Assembly (NCBI GenBank): GCA_934589675.1
Contig: CAKTOF010000017.1
Span: 1-51,520 of the forward strand
Origin: an uncultured Oscillospiraceae bacterium
GTDB lineage: Bacteria; Bacillota; Clostridia; Oscillospirales; Oscillospiraceae
Reading direction: 5' to 3'
Length of the DNA stretch: 51,520 nt
Shown: piece after piece, positions 24,860 through 33,272 of the stretch
How positions within the stretch are numbered: position 1 is the first letter of the stretch
How the letters are laid out: each line of letters begins with the position of its first letter
Made by a program: the position numbers and the translations under genes
Notes under the pieces: generated by a model
What the model was told of the DNA's origin: nothing
Databases searched by the model: none
What the model saw: the letters and a program-made list of their open reading frames with translations, nothing else

Positions 24860-25855
24860 TTAATCCCAGGTATTTACGATGTTCTCCGGCGCATCTCCTG
24901 CGCTCAGCGCCTCGACGGCGCGCCAGAAAATGCGGTGCGCGCGGTGAAGACTCGCGTTCGTGACGCCGCCGATGTGCGGGCTGAGCAGCAGTCTGTCCGA
25001 CACGTCCGCGTCGCCCTGCAGGATCGGATTGTCCTTCCGGATCGGCTCGCCCGCGATGGTGTCAAGGCCCGCCATGCGCAGCTTACCGGAGGAAAGCGCC
25101 CGCAAAATGGCGCCGGAGTCGGCCAACTCGCCGCGCGCGGTGTTGATGAAGTACGACCCGTCCCGCATCTTCGCAAAAAACGCGTCGTTCGCCATGCCGC
25201 GCGTCTCGTCCGTCACGGGCAGGTGCAGGCTGATGATGCTGCACGTGGCGAGCAGCTCATCGAGCGGCAGGTACGTCACACCGTACGCCTGCTCCGTCGC
25301 GCTGTCTGCGCGGCAGGGCTTGGTATAATACACCGATGCGCCGAACGGCGCGAGCAGCCGCGCCGTCGCCTTCGCGATCTCGCCGAAGCCGACAAGGCCG
25401 ACGCGGTGGTCGGCCAGCTCGCTCAGCGTGCCGGTGACCATATAGTCCTCCTTGACCACGATCTGCCGCCCCTCGCGCACGGCGCGGTCGCCGCCGCACA
25501 CATCGCGCAGCACGCCGAGCATCAGAAGCAGCGTCTGCTCCGCGACGGCTACGGCATTGCAGCCGCGGCAGTTGCAGACCCAGATGTGCCGCCGCGACGC
25601 CGCGCCTACGTCGATGCAGTTATAGCCCACGCCCTCGGAGTGGATGAGCTTCAGGTTCGGCATGGCGTCCACGAGCTCGGCCGTGATGGGCGTCATGGCG
25701 TCGGCGAGCAGCACGTCCGCGTCGCCGCCGGCGGCAAGATAGTCCGCCGTCGAGCTTCCCGATCTGCACTCGGCGAGCGTGTGCTCCGGCAGGCGCAGCC
25801 CGCCGGCAAAGCGGGCCACGTTGCCGGGCTTTCCGATGTGTAAGATTTTCAGCAT
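24860..25855 (-). CDS. D-isomer-specific 2-hydroxyacid dehydrogenase
   Basis: A 331-residue NAD-dependent dehydrogenase of the D-lactate/phosphoglycerate dehydrogenase superfamily. The Rossmann motif is VGLVGFGEIAKATARLL. The catalytic set is visible: arginine in NTARGELAD, glutamate in IAGEPIRKDNP and histidine in LSPHIGGVTN. No ACT domain follows, so it is not a long-form SerA. The start is the ATG at 25855, with GAGGCAAAG upstream and 10 bp after the patatin-like gene. The substrate is unknown; hydroxypyruvate/glycerate or a branched 2-oxo acid are candidates. Confidence 0.9.
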   Translation of the reverse strand: MLKILHIGKPGNVARFAGGLRLPEHTLAECRSGSSTADYLAAGGDADVLLADAMTPITAELVDAMPNLKLIHSEGVGYNCIDVGAASRRHIWVCNCRGCNAVAVAEQTLLLMLGVLRDVCGGDRAVREGRQIVVKEDYMVTGTLSELADHRVGLVGFGEIAKATARLLAPFGASVYYTKPCRADSATEQAYGVTYLPLDELLATCSIISLHLPVTDETRGMANDAFFAKMRDGSYFINTARGELADSGAILRALSSGKLRMAGLDTIAGEPIRKDNPILQGDADVSDRLLLSPHIGGVTNASLHRAHRIFWRAVEALSAGDAPENIVNTWD

Positions 25856-25865
25856 GGTCTTTGCC

Positions 25866-26708
25866 TCACTTTTCAAGGAAATCGCGGATGGCGCTGCCGT
25901 CGAGATAGCCCTTGTTGTAGAGCGCGCGGAGCTTTTGCAGGTCGCGCGTGAGCGTGTCCATCCCGAGCACGCTGTCCGGCGCGACGATGAGCGCGCGCCC
26001 CTCCGGCTCATAGCGCTCCACGAGCGCATCGAGCTGCGTGTTGTATAATACGTGCCGCCGCATAAGCGTCTCATAGGTCGCCGGATAGCTCCTTCGGATG
26101 ACGCCGTATGCCTTTGCGCGCCGGCCGAGCGTGCGGCGGTAGTCCTTCGGGCGCGTCAGGATGACGACGACGCGGTCGCACCCGTCGGCAAACGCGCGCT
26201 CATACGGGATGGGATCGGCGATGCCGCCGTCATAGTACGCCGTTCCGCGCCAGACATACGGCTGGCACGCAATGGGCAGCGCGCTTGAGCACTTGAGCGG
26301 CCCGTAGTCGTCGCGTACAAGGTCGTCCGGCCCGAAATAGTGCGGCTTGCCGGTCTCGGCGACCTCTGCCACGACGTGCATCGCAATGCCCGAGCGCTTG
26401 GCCGCGTCGAAATCCCACGGATCCTCGCCGTCGGAATTGGAGAGCGTGCCGTAAATATAGTCCAGGTCGACGTACGACCCCGTTTTTCGCAGATGCTCCA
26501 GCCCCATGGCCTCGCGGCGCAGATTGTAGTCTGTATAAAACCGCAGGTTCCGCCCACGCTGGCCGGATACATACGACGCCACGTTCGCGCTGCCGGCCGA
26601 GACGCCGATGCAGTACGGAAACCGGATGTGATGGTCCATGCAGTAATCAAGCACGCCCGCGCCGTATACGTCCCGCATTCCGCCGCCGACATCGATCAGA
26701 GCTACCAT
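25866..26708 (-). CDS. Patatin-like phospholipase family protein
   Basis: A 280-residue Ser-Asp dyad hydrolase, bacterial YjjU-like type. The oxyanion motif GGGMR is near residue 8, the nucleophile motif GVSAGS near 35, and the catalytic aspartate lies in YDGGIADPIP near 160. No signal peptide or membrane helix is seen, so it is cytoplasmic. The ATG is preceded by AAAAGGAGGC. It is first in an operon with a dehydrogenase and an aminotransferase. Its lipid or ester substrate is unknown. Confidence 0.9.
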   Translation of the reverse strand: MVALIDVGGGMRDVYGAGVLDYCMDHHIRFPYCIGVSAGSANVASYVSGQRGRNLRFYTDYNLRREAMGLEHLRKTGSYVDLDYIYGTLSNSDGEDPWDFDAAKRSGIAMHVVAEVAETGKPHYFGPDDLVRDDYGPLKCSSALPIACQPYVWRGTAYYDGGIADPIPYERAFADGCDRVVVILTRPKDYRRTLGRRAKAYGVIRRSYPATYETLMRRHVLYNTQLDALVERYEPEGRALIVAPDSVLGMDTLTRDLQKLRALYNKGYLDGSAIRDFLEK

Positions 26709-26824
26709 AGCTGCCTCCTTTTCGGAATGAAAAGCAAACGGCCGCCCGTCCGCGCGAATGCGGGCAAGCGGCCGACACGGAATTCTATGCGTATTTTACT
26801 GCAAAACCGCCCATATTGCAAGAA

Positions 26825-26854
26825 AAACCGGAGGCACTTTCATGCCTCCGGTTT
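26825..26854 (-). terminator. Intrinsic terminator ending the molybdenum operon
   Basis: The AAACCGGAGGCA/TGCCTCCGGTTT stem (26825-26836 with 26843-26854) gives a U-run on the minus strand, 5 bp after the mogA stop. The gap to the patatin gene (26709-26824) holds a GC-rich inverted repeat but no clear gene. Confidence 0.85.
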
Positions 26855-26859
26855 TGTGC

Positions 26860-27354
26860 TTATTTCTGAACAGCGCACTCTCCCGCGTCGCCGCGCAGGA
26901 TCTGCAGTCCGTGCTCGAGCGCGGGCAGGATGGCCTCGAGGTTTTCCCGGACAGCCTTCGGGCTGCCGGGCAGGTTCACGATGAGGCTGCCGCCGCGGAT
27001 GCCCGCCTGCGCCCGGGAGAGCATGGCGCGGTTTGTGACCTGCGCGCTGGCGTAGCGCATGGCCTCCGGGATGCCGGGCGCCATGCGCGAGCAGACGGCG
27101 ATGGTCGCCTCCGGCGTGACGTCGCGCGGGGAAAAGCCCGTTCCGCCCGTCGTGACGATGAGCGCGCAGCCGCGCGTGTCGGCCGCTTCGATGAGCGCGC
27201 GCTCGATGAGCGCCTGTTCGTCCGGGACGATCTGCATGTGCGCGACCTCGTAGCCGGCCTGCTCAAGCAGGCTGGCCGTGAGCGGCCCGCCGGTGTCCTC
27301 GCGCTGACCGGCAAAGCCCTTGTCGCTGACGGTGATGACCGCTGCCTTGTACAT
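26860..27354 (-). CDS. mog: Molybdopterin adenylyltransferase-type protein (MogA/MoaB family)
   Basis: A 164-residue MoCF-biosynthesis domain protein. It carries the family signature (LIVTTGGTGFSPRDVTPEAT) and GGSLIVNLPGSPKAVRENLEAILPALEHGL. MogA adenylates molybdopterin before MoeA inserts molybdate; MoaB-type relatives are often uncharacterised. The start is the ATG at 27354, 8 bp after GGGAGG; an in-frame TTG five codons upstream overlaps the ribosome site. It is the last gene of the nine-gene operon. Confidence 0.9.
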   Translation of the reverse strand: MYKAAVITVSDKGFAGQREDTGGPLTASLLEQAGYEVAHMQIVPDEQALIERALIEAADTRGCALIVTTGGTGFSPRDVTPEATIAVCSRMAPGIPEAMRYASAQVTNRAMLSRAQAGIRGGSLIVNLPGSPKAVRENLEAILPALEHGLQILRGDAGECAVQK

Positions 27355-27355
27355 C

Positions 27356-28378
27356 TTAAAACCTCCCAAAATAGCACGCCGGGTAGCGGCAGACCTCGCA
27401 GTTCATGCAAAGCCCGCCCTCGCCTGCGGCCTCCATCTCGTTTTTCGTGACCGGAAGCCCCGCAAAAACGCGCGGCAGCACGACGTCGAGGCTCGTGATC
27501 TTCGAGTGCATGGACGCCCCCGGCACGCCGATGAGCGTCATATTGCCCTTTTTCGAGAGCGTGAGCATGTTGCCCGGCTGCATCGGAACGCCCTGGAATA
27601 CGAGCTTTGCGCCGCCGGCGCGCATGGCCGTCGGCGTCAGATCGTCCGGGTCGACGCTCATGCCGCCCGTGAGCAGCAAAAGCTCGGCGCCCTGCTTTTC
27701 AAATTCCTCGATGGCCGCCGTAATTTTCTCCAGCTCGTCCGGGCATTTTATGACGCCGAGGACCTCTGCGCCGTATGAGCCGAGCTTTTCGCGCATGATC
27801 GGCTCAAACGCGTCCTCGATGCGGCCGTAGTAGACCTCGCTGCCCGTGATGATGACGCCGGCCTTCAGCGGCAGGAACGGCCGCACCTCCATCACCGGCG
27901 CGCTGCGCCGAGCCAGCGCGACGGCCGCGTCCACGTTGCGGCGCTTCGTCACGAGCGGCACGATGCGCGCGCCCGCGAGCGTCTGCCCCTTGCGCACGCG
28001 GATGAAGCCCGGAATGGTTGCGACCGTGTAGTCGTCGACCATGTTGATGGCGCGCAGCGCCTCGCGGCTGAGGCAGAAAAGCCCGTCGCGCGCGGCCTTG
28101 ATCGTCATTTTTCCCTCCGACGGGCCGGAGTAGGCAATGCCCTCGCCGCACATGGCCTCCGTCAGTGCTGACGCAGCATCGTCCTCATGCACCTCGTCGG
28201 CCTCCGGCTCCCAGACGAAGATGTGATCCTTTCCGATCTTCTTGAGCTCCGGAATATCCTCCTCGGTGATGACATGGCCGCGATGAAACTTCACGCCCTT
28301 GAAGCCCGTCTCCAAAATGGCCGTCATATCATGGCAGAGCGTCTGCCCGACGGCGTCCTCTACGCGGATCTTCTTCAT
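27356..28378 (-). CDS. MoeA/CinA-like molybdopterin-binding protein with C-terminal cysteine cluster
   Basis: A 340-residue protein with a MoCF-biosynthesis domain (about residues 165-315: AGVIITGSEVYYGRIEDAF, then LLLTGGMSVDPDDLTP and PGNMLTL). The N-terminal part is unlike MoeA domains I-II and opens with VEDAVGQTLCHDMTAI. The C-terminus ends in a CX2CX2CX4C set (C324, C327, C330, C335), possibly binding zinc or an iron-sulphur cluster. True moeA is also in the operon, so this is not a duplicate. Such proteins occur beside molybdenum hydroxylase genes in Clostridia, but the role is unproven. It overlaps the MOSC gene by ATGA and abuts mog. Confidence 0.85.
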   Translation of the reverse strand: MKKIRVEDAVGQTLCHDMTAILETGFKGVKFHRGHVITEEDIPELKKIGKDHIFVWEPEADEVHEDDAASALTEAMCGEGIAYSGPSEGKMTIKAARDGLFCLSREALRAINMVDDYTVATIPGFIRVRKGQTLAGARIVPLVTKRRNVDAAVALARRSAPVMEVRPFLPLKAGVIITGSEVYYGRIEDAFEPIMREKLGSYGAEVLGVIKCPDELEKITAAIEEFEKQGAELLLLTGGMSVDPDDLTPTAMRAGGAKLVFQGVPMQPGNMLTLSKKGNMTLIGVPGASMHSKITSLDVVLPRVFAGLPVTKNEMEAAGEGGLCMNCEVCRYPACYFGRF

Positions 28379-28806
28379 GCCACGGTCTCCACCTTGTCGC
28401 CCGCGTGGATCGTCCCTTCCTCGAGCACGATGGCGAAGATGCCCTCGCGCGGCATGACGCAGTCGCCCGTGAGCTTGCGGATGGCGCAGCCCTGATGGCA
28501 TTCCTTGCCGATCTGCGTGACCTCAAGGAGCACCTCGCCCACGCGAAGGCGTGTGCCGACGGGCAGCTCGTAGAGCGTGATGCCCTCAGTCAGGATGTTC
28601 TCGGCGAACGCGCCGTGCGGGATGTCCGGCAGGACGGCGCGCAGCTTGTCCACGCTCTCCGTGCCGAGCAGGCTGACCTGACGGTGCCAGTTGCCCGCGT
28701 GGGCGTCGCCGACGATGCCGTGCTCCTTTTTCAGCCGGATCTCCGGCACCTCATGCTTCTGGGTCCCCTTCTGCTCACTGATGCAAACTGCAACGACGCT
28801 TGCCAT
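28375..28806 (-). CDS. MOSC-domain protein
   Basis: A 143-residue stand-alone MOSC domain (Moco sulphurase C-terminal type), a fold that carries molybdenum cofactor or transfers sulphur to it. GDAHAGNWHRQVSLLG and FAENILTEG are typical, and the conserved cysteine region is IGKECHQGCAIRKLTGDC. GGGAGGAA lies in the end of moaC, 1 bp before this gene, so it is coupled. It may prepare a sulphurated or otherwise modified cofactor. Confidence 0.9.
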   Translation of the reverse strand: MASVVAVCISEQKGTQKHEVPEIRLKKEHGIVGDAHAGNWHRQVSLLGTESVDKLRAVLPDIPHGAFAENILTEGITLYELPVGTRLRVGEVLLEVTQIGKECHQGCAIRKLTGDCVMPREGIFAIVLEEGTIHAGDKVETVA

Positions 28807-28807
28807 A

Positions 28808-29287
28808 TTACGATTCCTCCCTGATGTATTCGCCCGACTTGCCGCCGGTCTTTTTCAGAAGGCGGATGCGGTCAATTTCAATGTCCCGCTGCACCGCCTT
28901 GCACATATCATAGATCGTCAGCGCCGCGACCGACGCGGCCGTCAGCGCCTCCATCTCCACGCCCGTCTCACCCTTGCAGCGCGCTGTGGCGAAGACGGCG
29001 ATCGTGCTCTCCTTTTCATCGAGCGTGAACGAGATGTCCACGCCCGTCAGCCCGATGGGGTGGCACATGGGGATGAGCTCGGAATTTTTCTTCGCCGCCA
29101 TGATGCCCGCGACCTGCGCCACGGCCAGCACGTCGCCCTTTTTCATCTTCCCATCCCGCACAAGCGAAAACGTGTCCGCATTGAGATGGACGACGGCGCC
29201 CGCCGTCGCCGTGCGCAGCGTAATGGCCTTCTCGCTCACGTCGACCATGCGCGCACGGCCCTCGTCGTTGAAATGTGTCAGCTCCAT
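28808..29287 (-). CDS. moaC: Cyclic pyranopterin monophosphate synthase
   Basis: A 159-residue MoaC that, with MoaA, converts GTP to cyclic pyranopterin monophosphate. It shows KKGDVLAVAQVAGIMAAKK and the conserved LIPMCHPIGLTGV, ending with the catalytic lysine region (IRLLKKTGGKSGEY). GGAGGG precedes the ATG. It lies 3 bp after moaA. Confidence 0.96.
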   Translation of the reverse strand: MELTHFNDEGRARMVDVSEKAITLRTATAGAVVHLNADTFSLVRDGKMKKGDVLAVAQVAGIMAAKKNSELIPMCHPIGLTGVDISFTLDEKESTIAVFATARCKGETGVEMEALTAASVAALTIYDMCKAVQRDIEIDRIRLLKKTGGKSGEYIREES

Positions 29288-29290
29288 GTT

Positions 29291-30238
29291 TTACCCTCCG
29301 ATCGCGTTCATGCCGCGCAGGCTCTCGCTGGCCGCGCCGCCGCTCAGGTGATGGCGCTGCGGCTTGGACAAAATCGCCTCGCGGATCGTCTGCTCGAGCG
29401 CCTGCCCCGTCAGGCCGCGAAGCTCGATCTCCTGCGCCGAATGCAGGCACGGCTTGAGCTTGCCGTCCGCCGTCAGGCGGATGCGGTTGCACGACGGGCA
29501 GAAGTGCCGGCTGATGGGCCGGATGAGCCCGACCGTCCCGGCGTAGCCCGGCACGCGGTAAAGCTCCGAGACGCCGTCCGAGCCGGCCGGCTCGAGCGCC
29601 GGGACACGCTTTAGCACCTCGTCCGCGGGCAAAAACCGCCCGCGGTCCCACGACGCGCACAGGCCGATGGGCATGAGCTCGATGAAGCGCACCGCGTAAG
29701 GATGCTCGCGCGTCAGCTCGACAAAATCCGCGATCTCGTCGTCGTTCACGCCGCCCATGAGCACGCAGTTGATCTTCGTGCGGTCAAAGCCCGCCTCGCG
29801 CGCGGCCGCAAGGCCGTCCATGGCGTCGGAGAGCTTCCCGCAGCGCGTAATGGCTTCGTATTGATCGGCTTTCATTGTGTCGAGGCTGATATTGAGCCGC
29901 TGCACGCCCGCCTCGCGAAGCGGCCCCGCGAGCTCCGGCAGCAGCGTGCCGTTTGTCGTCAGGCAGACCTCCTCAATGCCCGGCGTTCCGGCGGCGTTGC
30001 GGCAGATGTCCACGATGCCGCGCCGCACGAGCGGCTCTCCGCCCGTCAGGCGGATCTTCCGGATGCCCAGCCGCGCGCATGCGCGGACAACGGCGTCGAT
30101 CTCCTCGATGGACAGAATCTCCTCATGCGCGAGCTTCTCCACCCCCGCCTCCGGCATACAGTACCGGCAGCGGAGGTTGCAAAGATCCGTCACGCTCACG
30201 CGCAGATATGTGATCTCACGTCCAAATAAATCTCTCAT
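29291..30238 (-). CDS. moaA: GTP 3',8-cyclase (radical SAM)
   Basis: A 315-residue radical SAM enzyme for the first step of molybdopterin synthesis. Cysteines C20, C24 and C27 (CNLRCRYC) bind the SAM cluster. A second cluster is marked by FCPSCNRIRLTADG and a third cysteine in KLKPCL. The C-terminal Gly-Gly (NAIGG) needed for activity in MoaA is present. It overlaps moeA by ATGA. Confidence 0.97.
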   Translation of the reverse strand: MRDLFGREITYLRVSVTDLCNLRCRYCMPEAGVEKLAHEEILSIEEIDAVVRACARLGIRKIRLTGGEPLVRRGIVDICRNAAGTPGIEEVCLTTNGTLLPELAGPLREAGVQRLNISLDTMKADQYEAITRCGKLSDAMDGLAAAREAGFDRTKINCVLMGGVNDDEIADFVELTREHPYAVRFIELMPIGLCASWDRGRFLPADEVLKRVPALEPAGSDGVSELYRVPGYAGTVGLIRPISRHFCPSCNRIRLTADGKLKPCLHSAQEIELRGLTGQALEQTIREAILSKPQRHHLSGGAASESLRGMNAIGG

Positions 30239-31455
30239 ACTTCGATCCTGCGCACAAAGATTTTTGTTCCGGCCGCAAGCGGCGGCGACCCGGCCGGGAT
30301 CTCGCCGAACACCGTGCAGCCATGGAGCGACTGCACCGCGCCGTTGCCCTGCCCGTCGTGCGCGCAGAACAATACGCGGCCGCCGTCAAACTCCAGATGC
30401 CCGCGCACCATGCGAAGCGCGGGGCTTTTCTTCTTGAAATCACGCGCCAGATACGCCTCGAACCGCTGCGGCAGCACATCGGCGCGGCCGCAGAGCTTTT
30501 TGAGGTACGGCATGGCCACGCACTGCAATCCGATGACGGCCGCACCCGGGTTGCCGGACAGGCCGAGCAGCACCTTTCCGCCCTTTTCGGCCGCCATGAT
30601 CGACCCGCCGGGCTTCATGGCTGTCTTCCAGAACAGGATGTCCGCGCCGAGCGCCTCAGCCGTGCGGACGGAGTAGTCATAGTCGCCGACGGACGCGCCG
30701 CCCGTCGTGATCACAAGGTCAAATTCCGCCATCGCGCGCTCCACTGCCGCCGCGATGGCCTCCGGCTCGTCCGGCAGCAGGCCGCCGTCCGCGACGGTAA
30801 GCCCCGCAGACTGCAAATAGCCCGTGAGCAGCGCCGTATTGGTGTCGTAGATCTTCGCGGGCGCAAGCGGCTCGCCCGGGCGGCAGAGCTCTGAGCCTGT
30901 GGCAATGATGCACGCGCGCGGGCGGCAATACACCGTCGCGTGCGTCTCTCCCTGCCCCGCGAGCATGGCGCACACAGCCGCGTCGATGACCGTCCCGTCC
31001 GCGGCCAGTAGCGTACCCGGCGCAACGTCCTCGCCCGCGCGGACGATGTCCGTGTCGGCCTTGAGCGGCGAGAAGATCGTGACCGTCTCGCTTGTGAATT
31101 CCGTGTTTTCGTACTTGACCGTCACGTTCGCGCCCTCGGGGATCGGCGCACCGGTCAGGATCTTCGCCGCCTGACCGGGCCCGACCGGCAATCCCGGCGC
31201 CGTGCCCGCCGGCAGCTCCTCCGTCAGGCGCAGCGTGACGGAGGCTTCACGCGACGCGCCCGCCGTGTCCTCGCCGCGCAGCGCGTAGCCGTCATACGGG
31301 CTCTTGTCAAACGGCGGCACGGCCAGCTTCGCCGTGACCGGCCCGGCCAGCACGCGGCCGCACGCGGCGGAAAGCGCCACACGCTCTGTTTTCAAATAGA
31401 CCGGCAGCGCGAGCAGCAGCTCGCACGCCTCGTTCGCCTGCACCTGTTTGCGCAT
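30235..31455 (-). CDS. moeA: Molybdopterin molybdenumtransferase
   Basis: A 406-residue MoeA that inserts molybdate into adenylated molybdopterin. It shows the domain organisation of the family: PPFDKSPYDGYALRGED near residue 50, KILTGAPIPEGANVTVKYE near 100, the MoCF motif VITTGGASVGDYDY near 245, and GLSGNPGAAVIGL near 310. The start is the ATG at 31455 with GAGGTG upstream, 13 bp after modC. A separate MoeA/CinA-like gene lies further down the operon. Confidence 0.96.
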   Translation of the reverse strand: MRKQVQANEACELLLALPVYLKTERVALSAACGRVLAGPVTAKLAVPPFDKSPYDGYALRGEDTAGASREASVTLRLTEELPAGTAPGLPVGPGQAAKILTGAPIPEGANVTVKYENTEFTSETVTIFSPLKADTDIVRAGEDVAPGTLLAADGTVIDAAVCAMLAGQGETHATVYCRPRACIIATGSELCRPGEPLAPAKIYDTNTALLTGYLQSAGLTVADGGLLPDEPEAIAAAVERAMAEFDLVITTGGASVGDYDYSVRTAEALGADILFWKTAMKPGGSIMAAEKGGKVLLGLSGNPGAAVIGLQCVAMPYLKKLCGRADVLPQRFEAYLARDFKKKSPALRMVRGHLEFDGGRVLFCAHDGQGNGAVQSLHGCTVFGEIPAGSPPLAAGTKIFVRRIEV

Positions 31456-31468
31456 AACCTGACACCTC

Positions 31469-32521
31469 TTATTCCCGAAGCAGCATAATGTCCTTCGGCT
31501 CCATATATAGCAGAAGCTCGGCCGATCCGTCAAGCGCCGCCCATGCTTCCTTTGTCATTTCCACGCGGATGCGCGCATATTCGCCCTCGCCGCCCGGCGG
31601 CGTGAGCATGATCACCGTTGAGAACACATCGTCCACGACGCGCGCCACGCGGCAGCGGAGTACATTTTCGCCCGCCTGCGCGACCGGCCGGATAAAGTGC
31701 GCGCGCACGCCGATCAGCGCCGCGCCCTCCGGCACGGCCTCCACCGTCAGCTCTGCGCCCCAGTCGAGCGCGCGGACGTGCGTGTCGTCGAGCCGCTCGA
31801 TGCGCGAGAAGTTCTTGCACCCCGACAGCAGGCACGACGCCTTCGTCTGCGGCGCGCGGAAAAGCTCGGCCACGCTCGTCTGCCCCTCGGAATGGCCGGC
31901 GGAGAGCACGCACACGGACGCGCAGTTGCGATAGACCTCGCTGCGGTCGTGCGACACCCAGACGACCGGTCCGTCAAAATCGCGCAGCAGCTCGGCAAGC
32001 TCGAGCTCGACCTGCCATTTGAGATAGCCGTCGAGCGCCGAGAACGGCTCGTCGAGCAGCAGCGCCTCCGGCTCGCTTGCCAGAATGCGCGCAAGCGCCG
32101 TGCGCTGCTGCTGTCCGCCGGAGAGCTGCGCCGGGCGCTTGTCCTCCAGCCCCTGAAGGCGCATCCGCGCGATGAGCTCGTCCACGCGCGCGCGGCGCGC
32201 CGCACGCGGAAGATGGCGCGCGCCGGCGGCGATATTCTGCCGCACCGTCATATTGGGAAACAGTGCGTACTGCTGGAACAGACAGCCCACGCGCCGCTTC
32301 TGCGGCGGCAGGTCGATGCGCTGTTTGCTGTCATAGAGCACGCGGCCATCGAGCTCAATATGCCCGGAATCCGGCTTTTCGACGCCCGCGATGCACTTGA
32401 GCGTCATGGACTTGCCGCAGCCGGACGCGCCGAGCAGCGCGAGCACTCCCCCATCCGTCTCAAAGGCGACGTTCAGCGTAAAATCGCCGAGGCGCTTGGT
32501 AATGTCGACCTTCAGGCTCAT
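31469..32521 (-). CDS. modC: Molybdate ABC transporter ATP-binding protein
   Basis: A 350-residue ATPase. Walker A is LLGASGCGKSMTLK, the Q-loop lies in VGCLFQQYALFPNMTV, the signature is LSGGQQQRTALARIL and Walker B is ALLLDEPFSALD. The C-terminal 130 residues form a TOBE-like regulatory domain, as in ModC. The start is the ATG at 32521, overlapping the modB stop (ATGA). Confidence 0.94.
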   Translation of the reverse strand: MSLKVDITKRLGDFTLNVAFETDGGVLALLGASGCGKSMTLKCIAGVEKPDSGHIELDGRVLYDSKQRIDLPPQKRRVGCLFQQYALFPNMTVRQNIAAGARHLPRAARRARVDELIARMRLQGLEDKRPAQLSGGQQQRTALARILASEPEALLLDEPFSALDGYLKWQVELELAELLRDFDGPVVWVSHDRSEVYRNCASVCVLSAGHSEGQTSVAELFRAPQTKASCLLSGCKNFSRIERLDDTHVRALDWGAELTVEAVPEGAALIGVRAHFIRPVAQAGENVLRCRVARVVDDVFSTVIMLTPPGGEGEYARIRVEMTKEAWAALDGSAELLLYMEPKDIMLLRE

Positions 32522-33207
32522 GCCCCGGCCCCCTCTCCGGCGCGCACGCGGCTGCGCGTGCGCCGCTCGAGCATATTGACCGCGAGCAGCACGACCGCGG
32601 AAATTGCGATGTTCACAAGCACCCACCGCATGGCCGCCGCGTCCTGATCCGTGCGCCAGAGCTGATAGACCGTCGTGGAGATCGTCGCCGTGCGGCCGGG
32701 CGTATAGCCCGCGATCATGCTCGTCGCGCCATACTCGCCGAGCGCGCGCGCAAACGCGAGCACCGTTCCGGCCAGAATGCCCTGACGGCAGTACGGCATG
32801 CGGATGCGCCAGAAAATATAGCTGTTGCGAAGCCCGAGCGTCTGGCCCGACCATGCAAGCGTCCGGTCAAACGACTCAAATGCGCCGCGCGCCGTCCGGT
32901 ACATGAGTGGGAACGCGACGACGACCGTCGCAAAAATAGCCGACCACCACGTCATGACGAGCTTCGTTCCGAACATCCTGAGCACCCACGCGCCGATGAC
33001 GCGCTTCGGCCCCAGAAACCGCAGCAGCAGCCAGCCGACGACCGTCGGCGGCAGCACGAGCGGCAGCGTCAGCACAACGTCGAGGATGCCCTTGACGAGC
33101 TTGGGCGCCTTCGCGATGTAATATGCGGCAAAAATGCCGAGAAAGAATATCGCAACCGTAGAGATCGCCGCGATGCGCAGCGAGTTCCAGAGCGGATACC
33201 AGTCCAT
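32518..33207 (-). CDS. modB: Molybdate ABC transporter permease
   Basis: A 229-residue permease with five to six membrane helices. It shows LTLPLVLPPTVVGWLLL and the EAA-type coupling loop (FARALGEYGATSMIAGYTPGRT), both diagnostic of ModB. AAAGGAGCT precedes the ATG. It lies 65 bp after modA, with a terminator-like hairpin in between. Confidence 0.94.
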   Translation of the reverse strand: MDWYPLWNSLRIAAISTVAIFFLGIFAAYYIAKAPKLVKGILDVVLTLPLVLPPTVVGWLLLRFLGPKRVIGAWVLRMFGTKLVMTWWSAIFATVVVAFPLMYRTARGAFESFDRTLAWSGQTLGLRNSYIFWRIRMPYCRQGILAGTVLAFARALGEYGATSMIAGYTPGRTATISTTVYQLWRTDQDAAAMRWVLVNIAISAVVLLAVNMLERRTRSRVRAGEGAGA

Positions 33208-33228
33208 TTGCAGCTCCTTTCATCGCCG

Positions 33229-33260
33229 AAAACCGGGCGAACGCATGTCCGCCCGGTTTT
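33229..33260 (-). terminator. Intra-operon attenuator between modA and modB
   Basis: Minus strand: AAAACCGGGCG/CGCCCGGTTTT (33250-33260 with 33229-33239). The T's of the second arm form the tail. It sits 12 bp after the modA stop. Partial readthrough would make modA more abundant than the permease and cofactor genes. Confidence 0.7.
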
Positions 33261-33272
33261 ACGGGTTGTTGT

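Noticed and set aside
27356..28378. Second MoeA-like gene taken as a truncated moeA duplicate
   Set aside because: Its N-terminal part and cysteine tail are distinct and complete, with its own start overlapping the MOSC gene.
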